Assembly (NCBI RefSeq): GCF_012726175.1
Contig: NZ_JAASAD010000020.1
Coordinates: 1-64,000, forward strand
Length of the DNA: 64,000 nt
Reading direction: 5' to 3'
From: Micromonospora sp. HNM0581
Lineage (GTDB): Bacteria; Actinomycetota; Actinomycetes; Mycobacteriales; Micromonosporaceae
In this document: positions 17,331 to 25,373 of the stretch, piece after piece
How positions within the stretch are numbered: position 1 is the stretch's first letter
Layout of the letters: each line of letters starts with the position of its first letter
The notes under the pieces: model-generated
The model's input: the letters and a program-made list of their open reading frames with translations, nothing else
What the model was told of the DNA's origin: nothing
The model's database searches: none
Position numbers and translations under genes: made by a program

Positions 17331-17999
17331 TCAGACGATGTTGATGTCGCTGCACCACATGTAGGTCTGGTCCATGTGCGACGCCTTCCAGATCACGAAG
17401 AGGACGTGCTGTCCGGTGCGTCCGGAGGTCGAGACGTTGAACGAGATGTTCTGCGTCGGCGCGTAGCGCCCGGTCTGCGTGATCAGGTCGATGTTGCCCC
17501 AGGTGACTCGCTGGGTGTTCGGGTTGAAACCTTGCCGGGTGAGGTAGACCCGGAAGAAGTCAGCGCCGTGGCTGGCCTGGTCGTAGAACTTCAGCGTGAA
17601 GTTGCGGCTGACGGTCGTCGCTTTCCAGGCTCCCAGCTGGTTGAGGGCGTCGTTCCTGGCCAGGGCGTTGCTACAGAGCTGGCCGTCGGGCGTACGGGAT
17701 TGGTACTGACCGCCCAGGCCGTCACGCAGCTGGCTCATCCAGTTCCACATGGTGTCGGGGTTGGCCTGGAACGCCCGGTAGCACATCGGGTCCTGCGTCT
17801 GCATCGCCGGATCCATGTGCCGGTGGCCCCACGTCTGCCAACACTGGTAGGCGCGGCTCGCCGGATTGATCACGGTGCCATGGGCCTGGGCCGCACCCGC
17901 CCAGGGCAGCATGCCGACGATCATGGTGAGTGCCAGGACGAGCACCCGGACGGCTGGCCGGGTGCGCCGGCCGGTTCGGTGGGGATGGTGTGGTAGCAC
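17331..17999 (-). CDS. Secreted lytic polysaccharide monooxygenase (AA10, chitin/cellulose-active)
   Basis: This 222-residue protein has a signal peptide that cleaves at QA/HG, leaving His as the mature N-terminus, the first ligand of the copper histidine brace. The second brace His is in ASHGADFFRVYLTR. Family motifs GTVINPASRAYQCW and QGFNPNTQRVTWGNIDL are present, and there is no extra binding module. It oxidatively cleaves crystalline chitin or cellulose outside the cell. GTG 17999 is chosen for the GGAGG site seven bases upstream. A CebR-like operator 40 bases further upstream suggests cello-oligosaccharide control. Confidence 0.9.
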   Translation of the reverse strand: MLPHHPHRTGRRTRPAVRVLVLALTMIVGMLPWAGAAQAHGTVINPASRAYQCWQTWGHRHMDPAMQTQDPMCYRAFQANPDTMWNWMSQLRDGLGGQYQSRTPDGQLCSNALARNDALNQLGAWKATTVSRNFTLKFYDQASHGADFFRVYLTRQGFNPNTQRVTWGNIDLITQTGRYAPTQNISFNVSTSGRTGQHVLFVIWKASHMDQTYMWCSDINIV

Positions 18000-18038
18000 G
18001 GTGCATCCTCCGTTTCTGGGGCGCTCACCGGGACGGAT

Positions 18039-18052
18039 TGGGAGCGCTTCCA
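18039..18052. promoter_or_regulatory. CebR-like operator upstream of LPMO
   Basis: TGGGAGCGCTTCCA matches the actinobacterial CebR palindrome TGGGAGCGCTCCCA at 13 of 14 bases. CebR is the LacI-type repressor of cellulase genes, released by cellobiose. The site lies 40 bases before the LPMO start, a suitable place for repression. Confidence 0.7.
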
Positions 18053-18473
18053 GCAAGTATCACACCAATCCGACAATGCATCAACGTTCGCCTATTGGTA
18101 TCGGTGTCCATATTTAGCGGTACGGCCTGTGCGCCATTTCTCCGCTTCGCACATCCCAAGACATCGGCCGACGCGACCGCTATTCGGATCAAGGCTGGTA
18201 GCGGCAACCCCATCCCGGGTCCAAGGCCAGCACCGCAACGCGCGGCACCTGTGCCGCTGCCTGCCTCCCGGCCGGAGCCGGAAAGCGCACCGCCGGAAGG
18301 CAGCAGCGAAATCTCGAACGGCAGCTGCCGCGCTAGCCGTAAAGTTGGTCGGGCTGGGGTGCCGCGGATCAGATCCCACCACGTGCCGCCGCGTCCGATG
18401 TAGTAGCAGAAGAGAAGATGAAGCGGTGGTGCGACGGCAGTGAAGCGTGCTGGCATGACAGTTCGCGGCGCGG
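18053..18473. other. Intergenic region, no gene seen
   Basis: The left end is relatively AT-rich and should contain the LPMO promoter. The rest contains only GC-rich open frames without ribosome sites or recognisable protein patterns. It also receives the end of the leftward PHP gene transcript. No clear terminator hairpin was found. Confidence 0.4.
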
Positions 18474-19757
18474 TCAGGAACGTAGCCACCACGGGCTGGT
18501 GTACGCCACCCCGAAGTCGTTGCACGGGTGACCGGCCGGGCCAGGAGCGCCGTTGGGCAGGGACGGATCGGAGACGCGGAGCACCACCCAGTCGCCGTCG
18601 GCGACGTCGAGTGGCACCGTGAAGTCGGTGACCCGACCGTTGACCGTGTCGATGACGTCGACGACGCTCGGCGCGCGGTTGCCGGGGCGCAGGACCTGGA
18701 TCCGCAGCGGCTTTCCGTCCCAGGCCGACCCACGGTCGAGGTCCAGCAGGAACCGTACGTCCCCGGAGGTCACGTTCAGCACGCCACCCATGCGTACGCC
18801 GTTCGCGGTGGCGTCCACCCGCAGGCCGGAGACGCGGGTGGCGAAGGAGCGACGGGCCGCCATCGCCTCGAACACCGCGGCCCGGGTGTTCTCGGTGACC
18901 CACAGGCCGCTGCGCCCCTTGCCCTCGTGAAAGCCCCAGGTGGTGCCGTGTTCGTCGGTGACGCCGGTGAGACCCGGCCGCCAGCCGGCGTTGAGGCAGG
19001 CCACCAGCGGCGACGTCAGTCCGGACGACCAGCCTTCGAACAGGTAGTCGTCGGTGCGGTTGAACATCTCCAACCCCACCAGCTGGTCGCGGGCGGCGGC
19101 GTTGAACGAGAAGTTGTCGAACCTGCCCAGCTCACGGCCAGGGTGGTTGAAGCTGGCCAACCCGCCTGGCCGACCGGTCAACCAGCGGTACAGGCTGCCG
19201 GTGCTGCCGGCCCGCCACAGGTCGGCGAAGTCAGAGGTGTTCCACACGTTGATGTGCCCCTGCAGGGGATGGGACCACTCGAATCCACGGATCGCGGTGA
19301 ACTGGCCCGGGTCGTTGGCGGCATTGGCGAGGTCACCGGTGGTCCGCCACTCCGACGAGCTGATCCCGTCGATGGCAAAGAGCGTGGCGTGGTCGGTCAG
19401 CGCAGCCACATCCAGACCGGCCTCGCGCATCGAGGCGAACGCGGCCTCGGGGCTGCCGTCACCGTCGGACATCACGGTGTGGTTGTGCATGTCGGCGTGG
19501 ACCAGCATCGTGCCCTGGGTGACCCGGGAGGTTCGGGCGGCACCGGCCGCCACGGTCTCGGTCGGGACGCTGGCCGTCGTCGTGCTGGCCGCCCGGGCCG
19601 AGGTCGGCAGCGCGGCAAGCATCAACGCGCCGCCCGTACCGGCCAGCAGCGCCCGTCGACCGAACATCGGCGCAACGTTGACCTGTCCGTACGGAACCTC
19701 GTCGGCTGGTCGGTGGTCGTGATCGTGGTGACAGTGACGGGGGTGATGTCCGCTCAT
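18474..19757 (-). CDS. Secreted CehA/McbA-type PHP metallohydrolase
   Basis: This 427-residue protein begins with a His-rich peptide (HHPRHCHHDHDH) and then a Tat-like signal FGRRALLAGTGGALMLAALP. The catalytic region has HADMHNHTVMSDGDGSPE, ALTDHATL and FEWSHPLQGHINVW, the metal ligands of PHP-fold phosphoesterases, then FNHPGRE. A C-terminal beta domain follows. CehA/McbA relatives hydrolyse phosphodiester or carbamate bonds; the natural substrate is unknown. ATG 19757 lacks a clear ribosome site, so the start is uncertain. The N-terminal His cluster before the Tat motif is unusual and may bind metal before export. Confidence 0.78.
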   Translation of the reverse strand: MSGHHPRHCHHDHDHRPADEVPYGQVNVAPMFGRRALLAGTGGALMLAALPTSARAASTTTASVPTETVAAGAARTSRVTQGTMLVHADMHNHTVMSDGDGSPEAAFASMREAGLDVAALTDHATLFAIDGISSSEWRTTGDLANAANDPGQFTAIRGFEWSHPLQGHINVWNTSDFADLWRAGSTGSLYRWLTGRPGGLASFNHPGRELGRFDNFSFNAAARDQLVGLEMFNRTDDYLFEGWSSGLTSPLVACLNAGWRPGLTGVTDEHGTTWGFHEGKGRSGLWVTENTRAAVFEAMAARRSFATRVSGLRVDATANGVRMGGVLNVTSGDVRFLLDLDRGSAWDGKPLRIQVLRPGNRAPSVVDVIDTVNGRVTDFTVPLDVADGDWVVLRVSDPSLPNGAPGPAGHPCNDFGVAYTSPWWLRS

Positions 19758-19884
19758 GAGCAAACATGAACATGTGTCTACTGGACGATGCCACCAAGCT
19801 GGGTCATCGTCCAGGCGAACACCTGCCGTACAGAGGTCCCCTGCCTCCGACCGGTGAAGGAGGCACGTCTGCCCGACGAACGTG

Positions 19885-20256
19885 TCAGCGGCTCTTCCTG
19901 GCCGCCCGCTTACGGGGTGGTGTCAACAGCTCGGCGATCGCGGCGATCGCCGACGGCACCAGGCGGTAGTACGCCCAGACGCCGCGCTTGTCCCGTTCCA
20001 GCAGGCCAGCCTCAGTCAGGATCCGGAGGTGATGACTCACGGTCGGCTGGGAAAGCCCGAGCGGCGCGGTGAGGTCACTCACGGACGCCTCCCCCGTCGG
20101 GGACGACTGGATCAGGCTGAGCAGCCGCAGCCGGGCCGGGTCGGCGAATGCCTTCAGCACTCCCGCGAGGCGCTCGGCATCGGCAGGTTTGATCGGCTCA
20201 CCGGTGAGTGGCGAGATGGCCGGCGTCGTAGTCTTCGCAGTTCCCACGCCTTGCAT
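19885..20256 (-). CDS. ArsR-family transcriptional regulator
   Basis: This 123-residue winged-helix protein has FADPARLRLLSLIQ and QPTVSHHLRILTEAGLLERD, the DNA-binding helices, and a basic C-terminal tail (RKRAARKS). Unlike the first ArsR in this window it lacks a CVCD pair (ASVSDLTAPL here), so it may sense something other than arsenite or use other residues. ATG 20256 is the second in-frame start and best fits the family length. No obvious target gene adjoins it; the leftward PHP gene starts 128 bases downstream. Confidence 0.8.
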   Translation of the reverse strand: MQGVGTAKTTTPAISPLTGEPIKPADAERLAGVLKAFADPARLRLLSLIQSSPTGEASVSDLTAPLGLSQPTVSHHLRILTEAGLLERDKRGVWAYYRLVPSAIAAIAELLTPPRKRAARKSR

Positions 20257-20363
20257 CGTTGCAGCAACAAGCACCGATAGGTGGTGAAACGAGGGCTGGA
20301 TCACCGTGAGGTGCGCGAGAAGACACCGATGACCCTGGCGTGGCCGCCGGGTCGCTGCGCCGG

Positions 20364-20915
20364 TCAGCGGCGGTCGAGTGCCGACTGGAGGCGTTGGATG
20401 AGGGTCTTGCGGCCCTTTCCCGCGCGTTCCTCGCGTAGCGCCGCCCTGAGCTGGCCGGTGTCCAGGTCCCGAACGTGTCGGGTCGCCTCGGCGACCGGCA
20501 GGTCGGTGAGCGACCCGGGCGACACGGCGTTCCGGCGTGCGCGCTTGGCCGGGCCGGTGTTGGCGACATACTGCTTGCCGGACTTCGACGCCTTACGCTT
20601 CTTCGCGTCGGTCTCGCGTCGCTGCTCCGCGGAAAGCTGCTTCCATGCCTGGTCGGGCAGGTAACGGTCGGTTTCGCCGTCGTGTCGGGCGCGGGTGCCG
20701 CCCTGCCTGGTACGCCACTTCTGGTCGCCCCACTGCTTGAGCGACTTCTGCCGCTCGTCCTTCGGGCCCTGATAGCCGCCACCGCGTTTCCGGTACTCCT
20801 TGGTGAGCAGCTGCGACTTGCGCGCCGACCACTGTCCCGGACGGCCACCCCGGTCGGACGCCTTGATCTCTTCCTTGATCTGTTCCCGCAGTTCGGGCTT
20901 CGTGTACCGCGCCAT
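20364..20915 (-). CDS. Basic DUF5872-type protein
   Basis: This 183-residue, highly basic protein begins MARYTKPELREQIKEEIKAS and continues with RGGRPGQWSARKSQLLTKEY and a Lys/Arg/Gln-rich helical region, matching DUF5872 proteins. The composition (many Lys, Arg, Gln, few hydrophobics) suggests a nucleic-acid-associated protein. No enzymatic motif is visible. Confidence 0.65.
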   Translation of the reverse strand: MARYTKPELREQIKEEIKASDRGGRPGQWSARKSQLLTKEYRKRGGGYQGPKDERQKSLKQWGDQKWRTRQGGTRARHDGETDRYLPDQAWKQLSAEQRRETDAKKRKASKSGKQYVANTGPAKRARRNAVSPGSLTDLPVAEATRHVRDLDTGQLRAALREERAGKGRKTLIQRLQSALDRR

Positions 20916-21297
20916 AGCCCTCGGTTACCCGGGACGGTGTCCGGTACTCACCGCCGCCGGCGGCGGTGATGGTGATCGGATCGTGGGTCGAGGCGGCGCA
21001 GAGGTACCGGACCTCGAACCAGCCGTGTTCGGCCACGTAGGCACTGGCGAGCACGAGCAACGCGCCACCGGGGCGGGACAGCAGCGGAGGAGGCGAGCCA
21101 GTACGGCACGGCGTACGGCCGGTCCTGCTCCTTGCTCCCGTCCGCCGGTGGCCTGAGGAGCCGCGGGCACAAGACCGAGTGACAAAGACCGTCACCCATT
21201 GCGAAGCTGGCCTCACAAATTGCACACTTAGGCCGCCTCACGGCCTGGAAGTTGCGCGTTCGGCAAGTTGGTGATGAGTCACTGGGGAGGGTCCACT
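20916..21297. other. Intergenic region with a possible degraded gene fragment
   Basis: No intact gene is supported. On the minus strand, 20968-21075 reads RPGGALLVLASAYVAEHGWF then EVRYLCAASTHDPITI, which looks protein-like but has no proper start or stop of its own. It may be a gene remnant. The right end is AT-richer and should contain the promoter of the P450/terpene operon; GGGAGGG precedes the P450 ATG. Confidence 0.35.
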
Positions 21298-22692
21298 ATG
21301 GGTGCACAAGGGGCACGAACAGCCGGTCGACCCATGACAGTTCCGGTCTGGCGTGCCCTGCCGAACTTCCTCCGCGACGCACACCAGTCCCTGGTAGACG
21401 CCGGCGAGGCAGCCGGCGGCAGGGTCGTACGACTCGGATTCGGGGTTTCCAGCCCCTATCTCGTGACCGACCCCGACCACGTCCGGCAGGTGTTGCAGGA
21501 CCGGGCGACGAACTACCCCCGAGGTGATGACACCGCACTCTGGCGTTCGGTCCGCAAGCTGGTCGGCGACGGGATCCTCGCCGAGGGGGACACCTGGCTG
21601 GCGTCCCGCAAGACCCTGGCCCCACTGTTCCGGCGCGGACGCATCGACGTGATGGTCGACACGATGGCGAAGGCCATCGACGAGGCGACCGACCGACTGG
21701 ACGGTGCGGCGGAAGCGGGCCGCGTCGTCGACATCGGCGCGGAGCTGTCCCGCCTCGTCTGCGCCGCCATCATGAGGGTTTTCTTCGACTCTCGGGTCTC
21801 GGTCGACGACGCTCTGCGCATCATGGCGGCCCAGGAGGAGATCGTCACCTCGATGGCTCCACGCCTGCTGGCTCCCTTCACACCATGGTGGATCCCGATG
21901 CCTGGTGACCGTCGCTTCCACCGCGCCGTACAGACCATCGACGGCATCCTGCTGCCGGTCCTGCGCGCCGCGGTGCAGCAGCCCGGTGACGGCGACGACG
22001 TGTTGTCGACCCTGGCCCGTGCCCAACGCGACGGCCAACCGCTGTCCGAACGACAGATGCGCGACGACCTGGTGTCGATGGTGGCCGTCACCACCGAGAC
22101 GAGTTATGTCGTGTTGACCTGGCTGTGGCCGGTCCTCGCCAACCACCCCGATGTCGCGGAGCGGCTCTACGCGGAGGTCGACCAGGTGGTCGGTGCGGGG
22201 CCGGTGCGGGCGGAGCACCTGCGTCAGCTCACCTACACCCAGCTGGTACTCAACGAACTCCTCCGCCTGTACCCGGCGGGTTGGATCGTCCCCCGGCGGG
22301 CATCGGCCCCCGACGTACTCGGCGGCGTACGCATAGAGCGGGGCGCGACCGTAATCCTCTCCCCGTACGCCACTCAGCGGATGCGGGCCTACTGGGGTCC
22401 GACCGCCGAGTCCTTCGACCCGGAACGCTTTGCTCCGGACCGCCACGAGGTGGAGACAGCCCGGCGCAACGCGTACTACCCGTTCGGGCTCGGCATGCAC
22501 CGGTGCCTCGGCGAACATCTGTTCAACGTGGAAGCCCTACTGATCGTGGCGACCCTGGTCAGCAGGTTCCGCTTCGCGTTGACCGACCCGACGGTGCCCG
22601 CGCCCCGGGTCGCCGCGTCGCTGCGCCCACGGCGGCAGGTCGAGCTGACCCTCTCCCGTCGCGATCACGCTGTCCCTGGAAGGAGCAACTGA
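21298..22692 (+). CDS. Cytochrome P450 of the terpene cluster
   Basis: This 464-residue cytosolic P450 has an I-helix ending in VTTETSYVV, an ExxR motif in NELLRLYPAGW, and the haem loop FGLGMHRCLG with Cys at ~403. It probably oxidises the terpene made by the two downstream cyclases. ATG 21298 is preferred over 21268 because GGGAGGG lies eight bases upstream. Its stop shares a base with the terpene synthase start (TGATG), so the genes are coupled. No dedicated ferredoxin or reductase is adjacent. Confidence 0.9.
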   Translation: MGAQGARTAGRPMTVPVWRALPNFLRDAHQSLVDAGEAAGGRVVRLGFGVSSPYLVTDPDHVRQVLQDRATNYPRGDDTALWRSVRKLVGDGILAEGDTWLASRKTLAPLFRRGRIDVMVDTMAKAIDEATDRLDGAAEAGRVVDIGAELSRLVCAAIMRVFFDSRVSVDDALRIMAAQEEIVTSMAPRLLAPFTPWWIPMPGDRRFHRAVQTIDGILLPVLRAAVQQPGDGDDVLSTLARAQRDGQPLSERQMRDDLVSMVAVTTETSYVVLTWLWPVLANHPDVAERLYAEVDQVVGAGPVRAEHLRQLTYTQLVLNELLRLYPAGWIVPRRASAPDVLGGVRIERGATVILSPYATQRMRAYWGPTAESFDPERFAPDRHEVETARRNAYYPFGLGMHRCLGEHLFNVEALLIVATLVSRFRFALTDPTVPAPRVAASLRPRRQVELTLSRRDHAVPGRSN

Positions 22693-23591
22693 TGCAGCCG
22701 GACACCCTGGCCGCGACGCTGGAGCACACCGCCGAACAGGGACGGATCTGTTCGGTGGCCGCCAGAGGACAACGCGACCTGCAGGAGCGAGTCGCCAGCT
22801 ATCCCGCCCTGTTCCCCGACCCACCGGTCGACGCGACGATGCTGAGCGCCCTGGCGCTGTCCACCGCTTTCATCGCCCCGTGGTGCTCCGCCACCGAACT
22901 GCGTACCGCCAACCACACGTCCCTCTGGGTGACGGCAGAGGACTGGCGAATCGACTCACAGGTCACCTCCGCGCCAGAAGCCACCGCCACCGTCGCCGCC
23001 TGCCTGGCGGTGGCGGCGGGCTCCGCGCCGGCCGACGACGATCAGCTGACGCAGTTCCTGGCGGACATCCGAGACGATCTGGCCGCGACGCCACTGTTCG
23101 CACGCCTGCGGCACCTGTGGCAGGGCGAGTTGCGCCGCATGCTCGACGCCGAACTACAGGAGTGGACGTGGCGAGCCCGCCGGAACACGGAACCCGCCGA
23201 CCTGCCGTCCGCCGGAGACTACCTGGCCAATGCTGCCGGCTACGGTGCCACCTGGGTGAACGTGTCGCACTGGATCGCCACAGGTGCGGTGCGGACGGAG
23301 GAGCACCTGACCGCGCTCACGACGGCCAGCTACGAGGTGGAGAAGGTTCTCCGGCTGGTCAACGACCTGGCCAGTTACGACCGGGACGTCAAAGCCGGTG
23401 ACCTGAACATCCTCATGTTGGGCGTCGACGAACACGAGGTTCGCCGACAGGCGGTGCATCAGGCCGACCTGTGCCAGAAACTGCTGGACCCGCTTGTCGA
23501 GACCAGCCCGCAAGAGGTGACATACCTGCGGCGGGTGCTCGGTTTCACCACGGGCTTCTATCACGGGACCGATTTCTGGGGGCCCCGGTGA
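22692..23591 (+). CDS. Class I terpene synthase
   Basis: This is a 299-residue alpha-helical terpene synthase. The metal-binding NSE-type triad is at NDLASYDRD (from Asn224, with Asp in place of the last Glu). The first acidic motif appears as EDWRID (83-88) in place of the usual DDxxD. It would ionise a diphosphate, probably the bicyclic product of the class II cyclase encoded next. AAGGAG lies before ATG 22692. It overlaps the next gene by four bases (GTGA). Confidence 0.82.
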   Translation: MQPDTLAATLEHTAEQGRICSVAARGQRDLQERVASYPALFPDPPVDATMLSALALSTAFIAPWCSATELRTANHTSLWVTAEDWRIDSQVTSAPEATATVAACLAVAAGSAPADDDQLTQFLADIRDDLAATPLFARLRHLWQGELRRMLDAELQEWTWRARRNTEPADLPSAGDYLANAAGYGATWVNVSHWIATGAVRTEEHLTALTTASYEVEKVLRLVNDLASYDRDVKAGDLNILMLGVDEHEVRRQAVHQADLCQKLLDPLVETSPQEVTYLRRVLGFTTGFYHGTDFWGPR

Positions 23592-25189
23592 CGATCGTCG
23601 ACGCAGAAGGATCAGCCGGAACCACCGAAGGCGTACGCACGCAGATCCGCGACCTCGTCGCCGAGATGATGCGCGATCCGGCTGGTCGTACGTCGCCGTC
23701 GCCGTACGAGACCGCCCGGTTGGTGAGTCTCGCCCCCTGGTTGGTCGGCCACCACGACCGGGTGCGCTACCTGCTGGACACCCAGCGGCCGGACGGCGGC
23801 TGGGGTCCGCCCGGCGGGTACAGCCTCGTCCCCACCCTGAGCGGGGCGGAGGCCCTGCTGACGGTTCTGCGGTCTGGCCCACCAGTGGACGTGACCCGTC
23901 TCGTTCACGCTGTCGACCGCGCCTTGGCCGCCCTGACCGGCCTCGTCGGCGCCCCGGGTCCGCTACCTGACACCCCGGCTCTCGACATGATCGTGCCCGC
24001 GCTCACGGACCGGATCAACCACCAACTTCGCCACCCGGAGAAGCATCCCTCCACAGCCGCGCATAGATGGCAGCGCCTCGTCCCGCTCGGGCTACCTCCC
24101 GGCATGACCCGACGACGTCTCACCGCCGTGCGTCAACTCGTAGGCGGTGGCGCACCAGTTCCCGACAAACTGCTGCACGCCTTGGAGGTGGTTGCCGACC
24201 TCGCCCCTGCGGCACGCGGCGTCACTCCGCACAGCTCGGGCACCGTCGGTGCCTCGCCGGCAGCCACAGCAGCCTGGCTCGGCAGTCCGGACCGTTCTGG
24301 CGGACACGAGGCGTTGGGATACCTGGCGCGCGTCGTCGGCCGCTACGGCGGTCCCGTGCCGTGCGCGACTCCGATCACCGTCTTCGAACGCGCCTGGGTC
24401 GTCACCATCCTCGCCCGCGCCGGCATCTCCATGACCGCAGCACCTCCAGGTCTGGTGGAAAGCCTGACCGCCGACCTGGGCGCGACCGGGACGCCGACCG
24501 GCCCCGGGCTACCAGCCGACGCCGACACCACGGCAGTGGCGGTGAGCGCCCTCAGCCACCTCGGTCTCGTGGTGTCGACCGACTGTCTGTGGCCCTACGA
24601 GACATCCGAGGGCTTCGCGACGTGGCCCGGTGAGGACGGCTTCAGCACCACCACCAACGCTCATGTACTCGACGCTCTCGGTCGACGGCTGACGGAGAGG
24701 TCTGATGATGCCCCGTCCCGCCATCGCGCTGCTGTCCGACGGCTGGTGGCCGCCCTGCGTGACCGCCAGGAACTCCAGGGAAGCTGGAGCGACCGTTGGC
24801 ACGCCTCGCACTACTACGCGACCGCCTGCTGCGTGCAGGCCCTGGCGGAGTTCGGAGACCCGCCGGCAGTGGCGAGGCCACTCGCCCGCGCTGTGGAATG
24901 GACACTGGCCACCCAGCGAACCGACGGGGCCTGGGGCACCTGGAAGGCCACCGCCGAGGAAACGGCCTACGCACTGCACATCCTGCTGGCCTGTGGCATC
25001 CGGGCACCGGGGGTGCTGGACGCGATTCGCCGGGGGTACGCCTACCTGTCCCGGCACGGCGACATGGCCGGGCCGGCACTGTGGCACGACAAGGACCTGT
25101 ACGAACCAACCTTGATCGTCCGCGCGACAGTTCTGGCCGCCCAGCACCGCGCCCGGAGACTGCTGACCACCCTGCCAGAATGCGCGTAA
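23588..25189 (+). CDS. Class II terpene cyclase (DxDT-type)
   Basis: This 533-residue protein has squalene-hopene-like repeats: QRPDGGWGPPGGY near the N-terminus and QRTDGAWGTWKA near the C-terminus. The general-acid motif reads DADTT (311-315) rather than the canonical DxDD. Such enzymes protonate and cyclise an allylic diphosphate such as GGPP or FPP without cleaving it. Paired with the class I synthase, it indicates a two-step labdane-like diterpenoid or a drimane-type sesquiterpenoid. No prenyl diphosphate synthase lies in the cluster, so precursor comes from elsewhere. Confidence 0.82.
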   Translation: MTIVDAEGSAGTTEGVRTQIRDLVAEMMRDPAGRTSPSPYETARLVSLAPWLVGHHDRVRYLLDTQRPDGGWGPPGGYSLVPTLSGAEALLTVLRSGPPVDVTRLVHAVDRALAALTGLVGAPGPLPDTPALDMIVPALTDRINHQLRHPEKHPSTAAHRWQRLVPLGLPPGMTRRRLTAVRQLVGGGAPVPDKLLHALEVVADLAPAARGVTPHSSGTVGASPAATAAWLGSPDRSGGHEALGYLARVVGRYGGPVPCATPITVFERAWVVTILARAGISMTAAPPGLVESLTADLGATGTPTGPGLPADADTTAVAVSALSHLGLVVSTDCLWPYETSEGFATWPGEDGFSTTTNAHVLDALGRRLTERSDDAPSRHRAAVRRLVAALRDRQELQGSWSDRWHASHYYATACCVQALAEFGDPPAVARPLARAVEWTLATQRTDGAWGTWKATAEETAYALHILLACGIRAPGVLDAIRRGYAYLSRHGDMAGPALWHDKDLYEPTLIVRATVLAAQHRARRLLTTLPECA

Positions 25190-25264
25190 TCGTCGGACGG
25201 TCGGCACACGGATCCACCCGGAACGGGCACAGTCCCTTGTGGACCCGAGCTGATTGTCACGGCC

Positions 25265-25294
25265 TTGAGCCGGTAGTCGGAGAACTGCTAGCGT
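25265..25294 (+). promoter_or_regulatory. Candidate conservon promoter, TTGAGC-N18-TAGCGT
   Basis: A TTGAGC box (25265-25270) and a TAGCGT box (25289-25294) are 18 bases apart in the 184-base gap between the terpene operon and the kinase gene, giving a leader of about 70 bases. It could supply the conservon independently of the terpene genes. Confidence 0.4.
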
Positions 25295-25373
25295 TCGTCG
25301 GGTCTGCCTACACCGGCGGCTTGGTCGGCATGCCTCTGTCGACAAGTTCCTCTGCTCGGCATCGGACGGTTCA

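Noticed and set aside
20968..21075. Protein-like minus-strand fragment between DUF5872 and P450
   Set aside because: Too short, without start or stop of its own and without a family I can name; noted only as a possible remnant.
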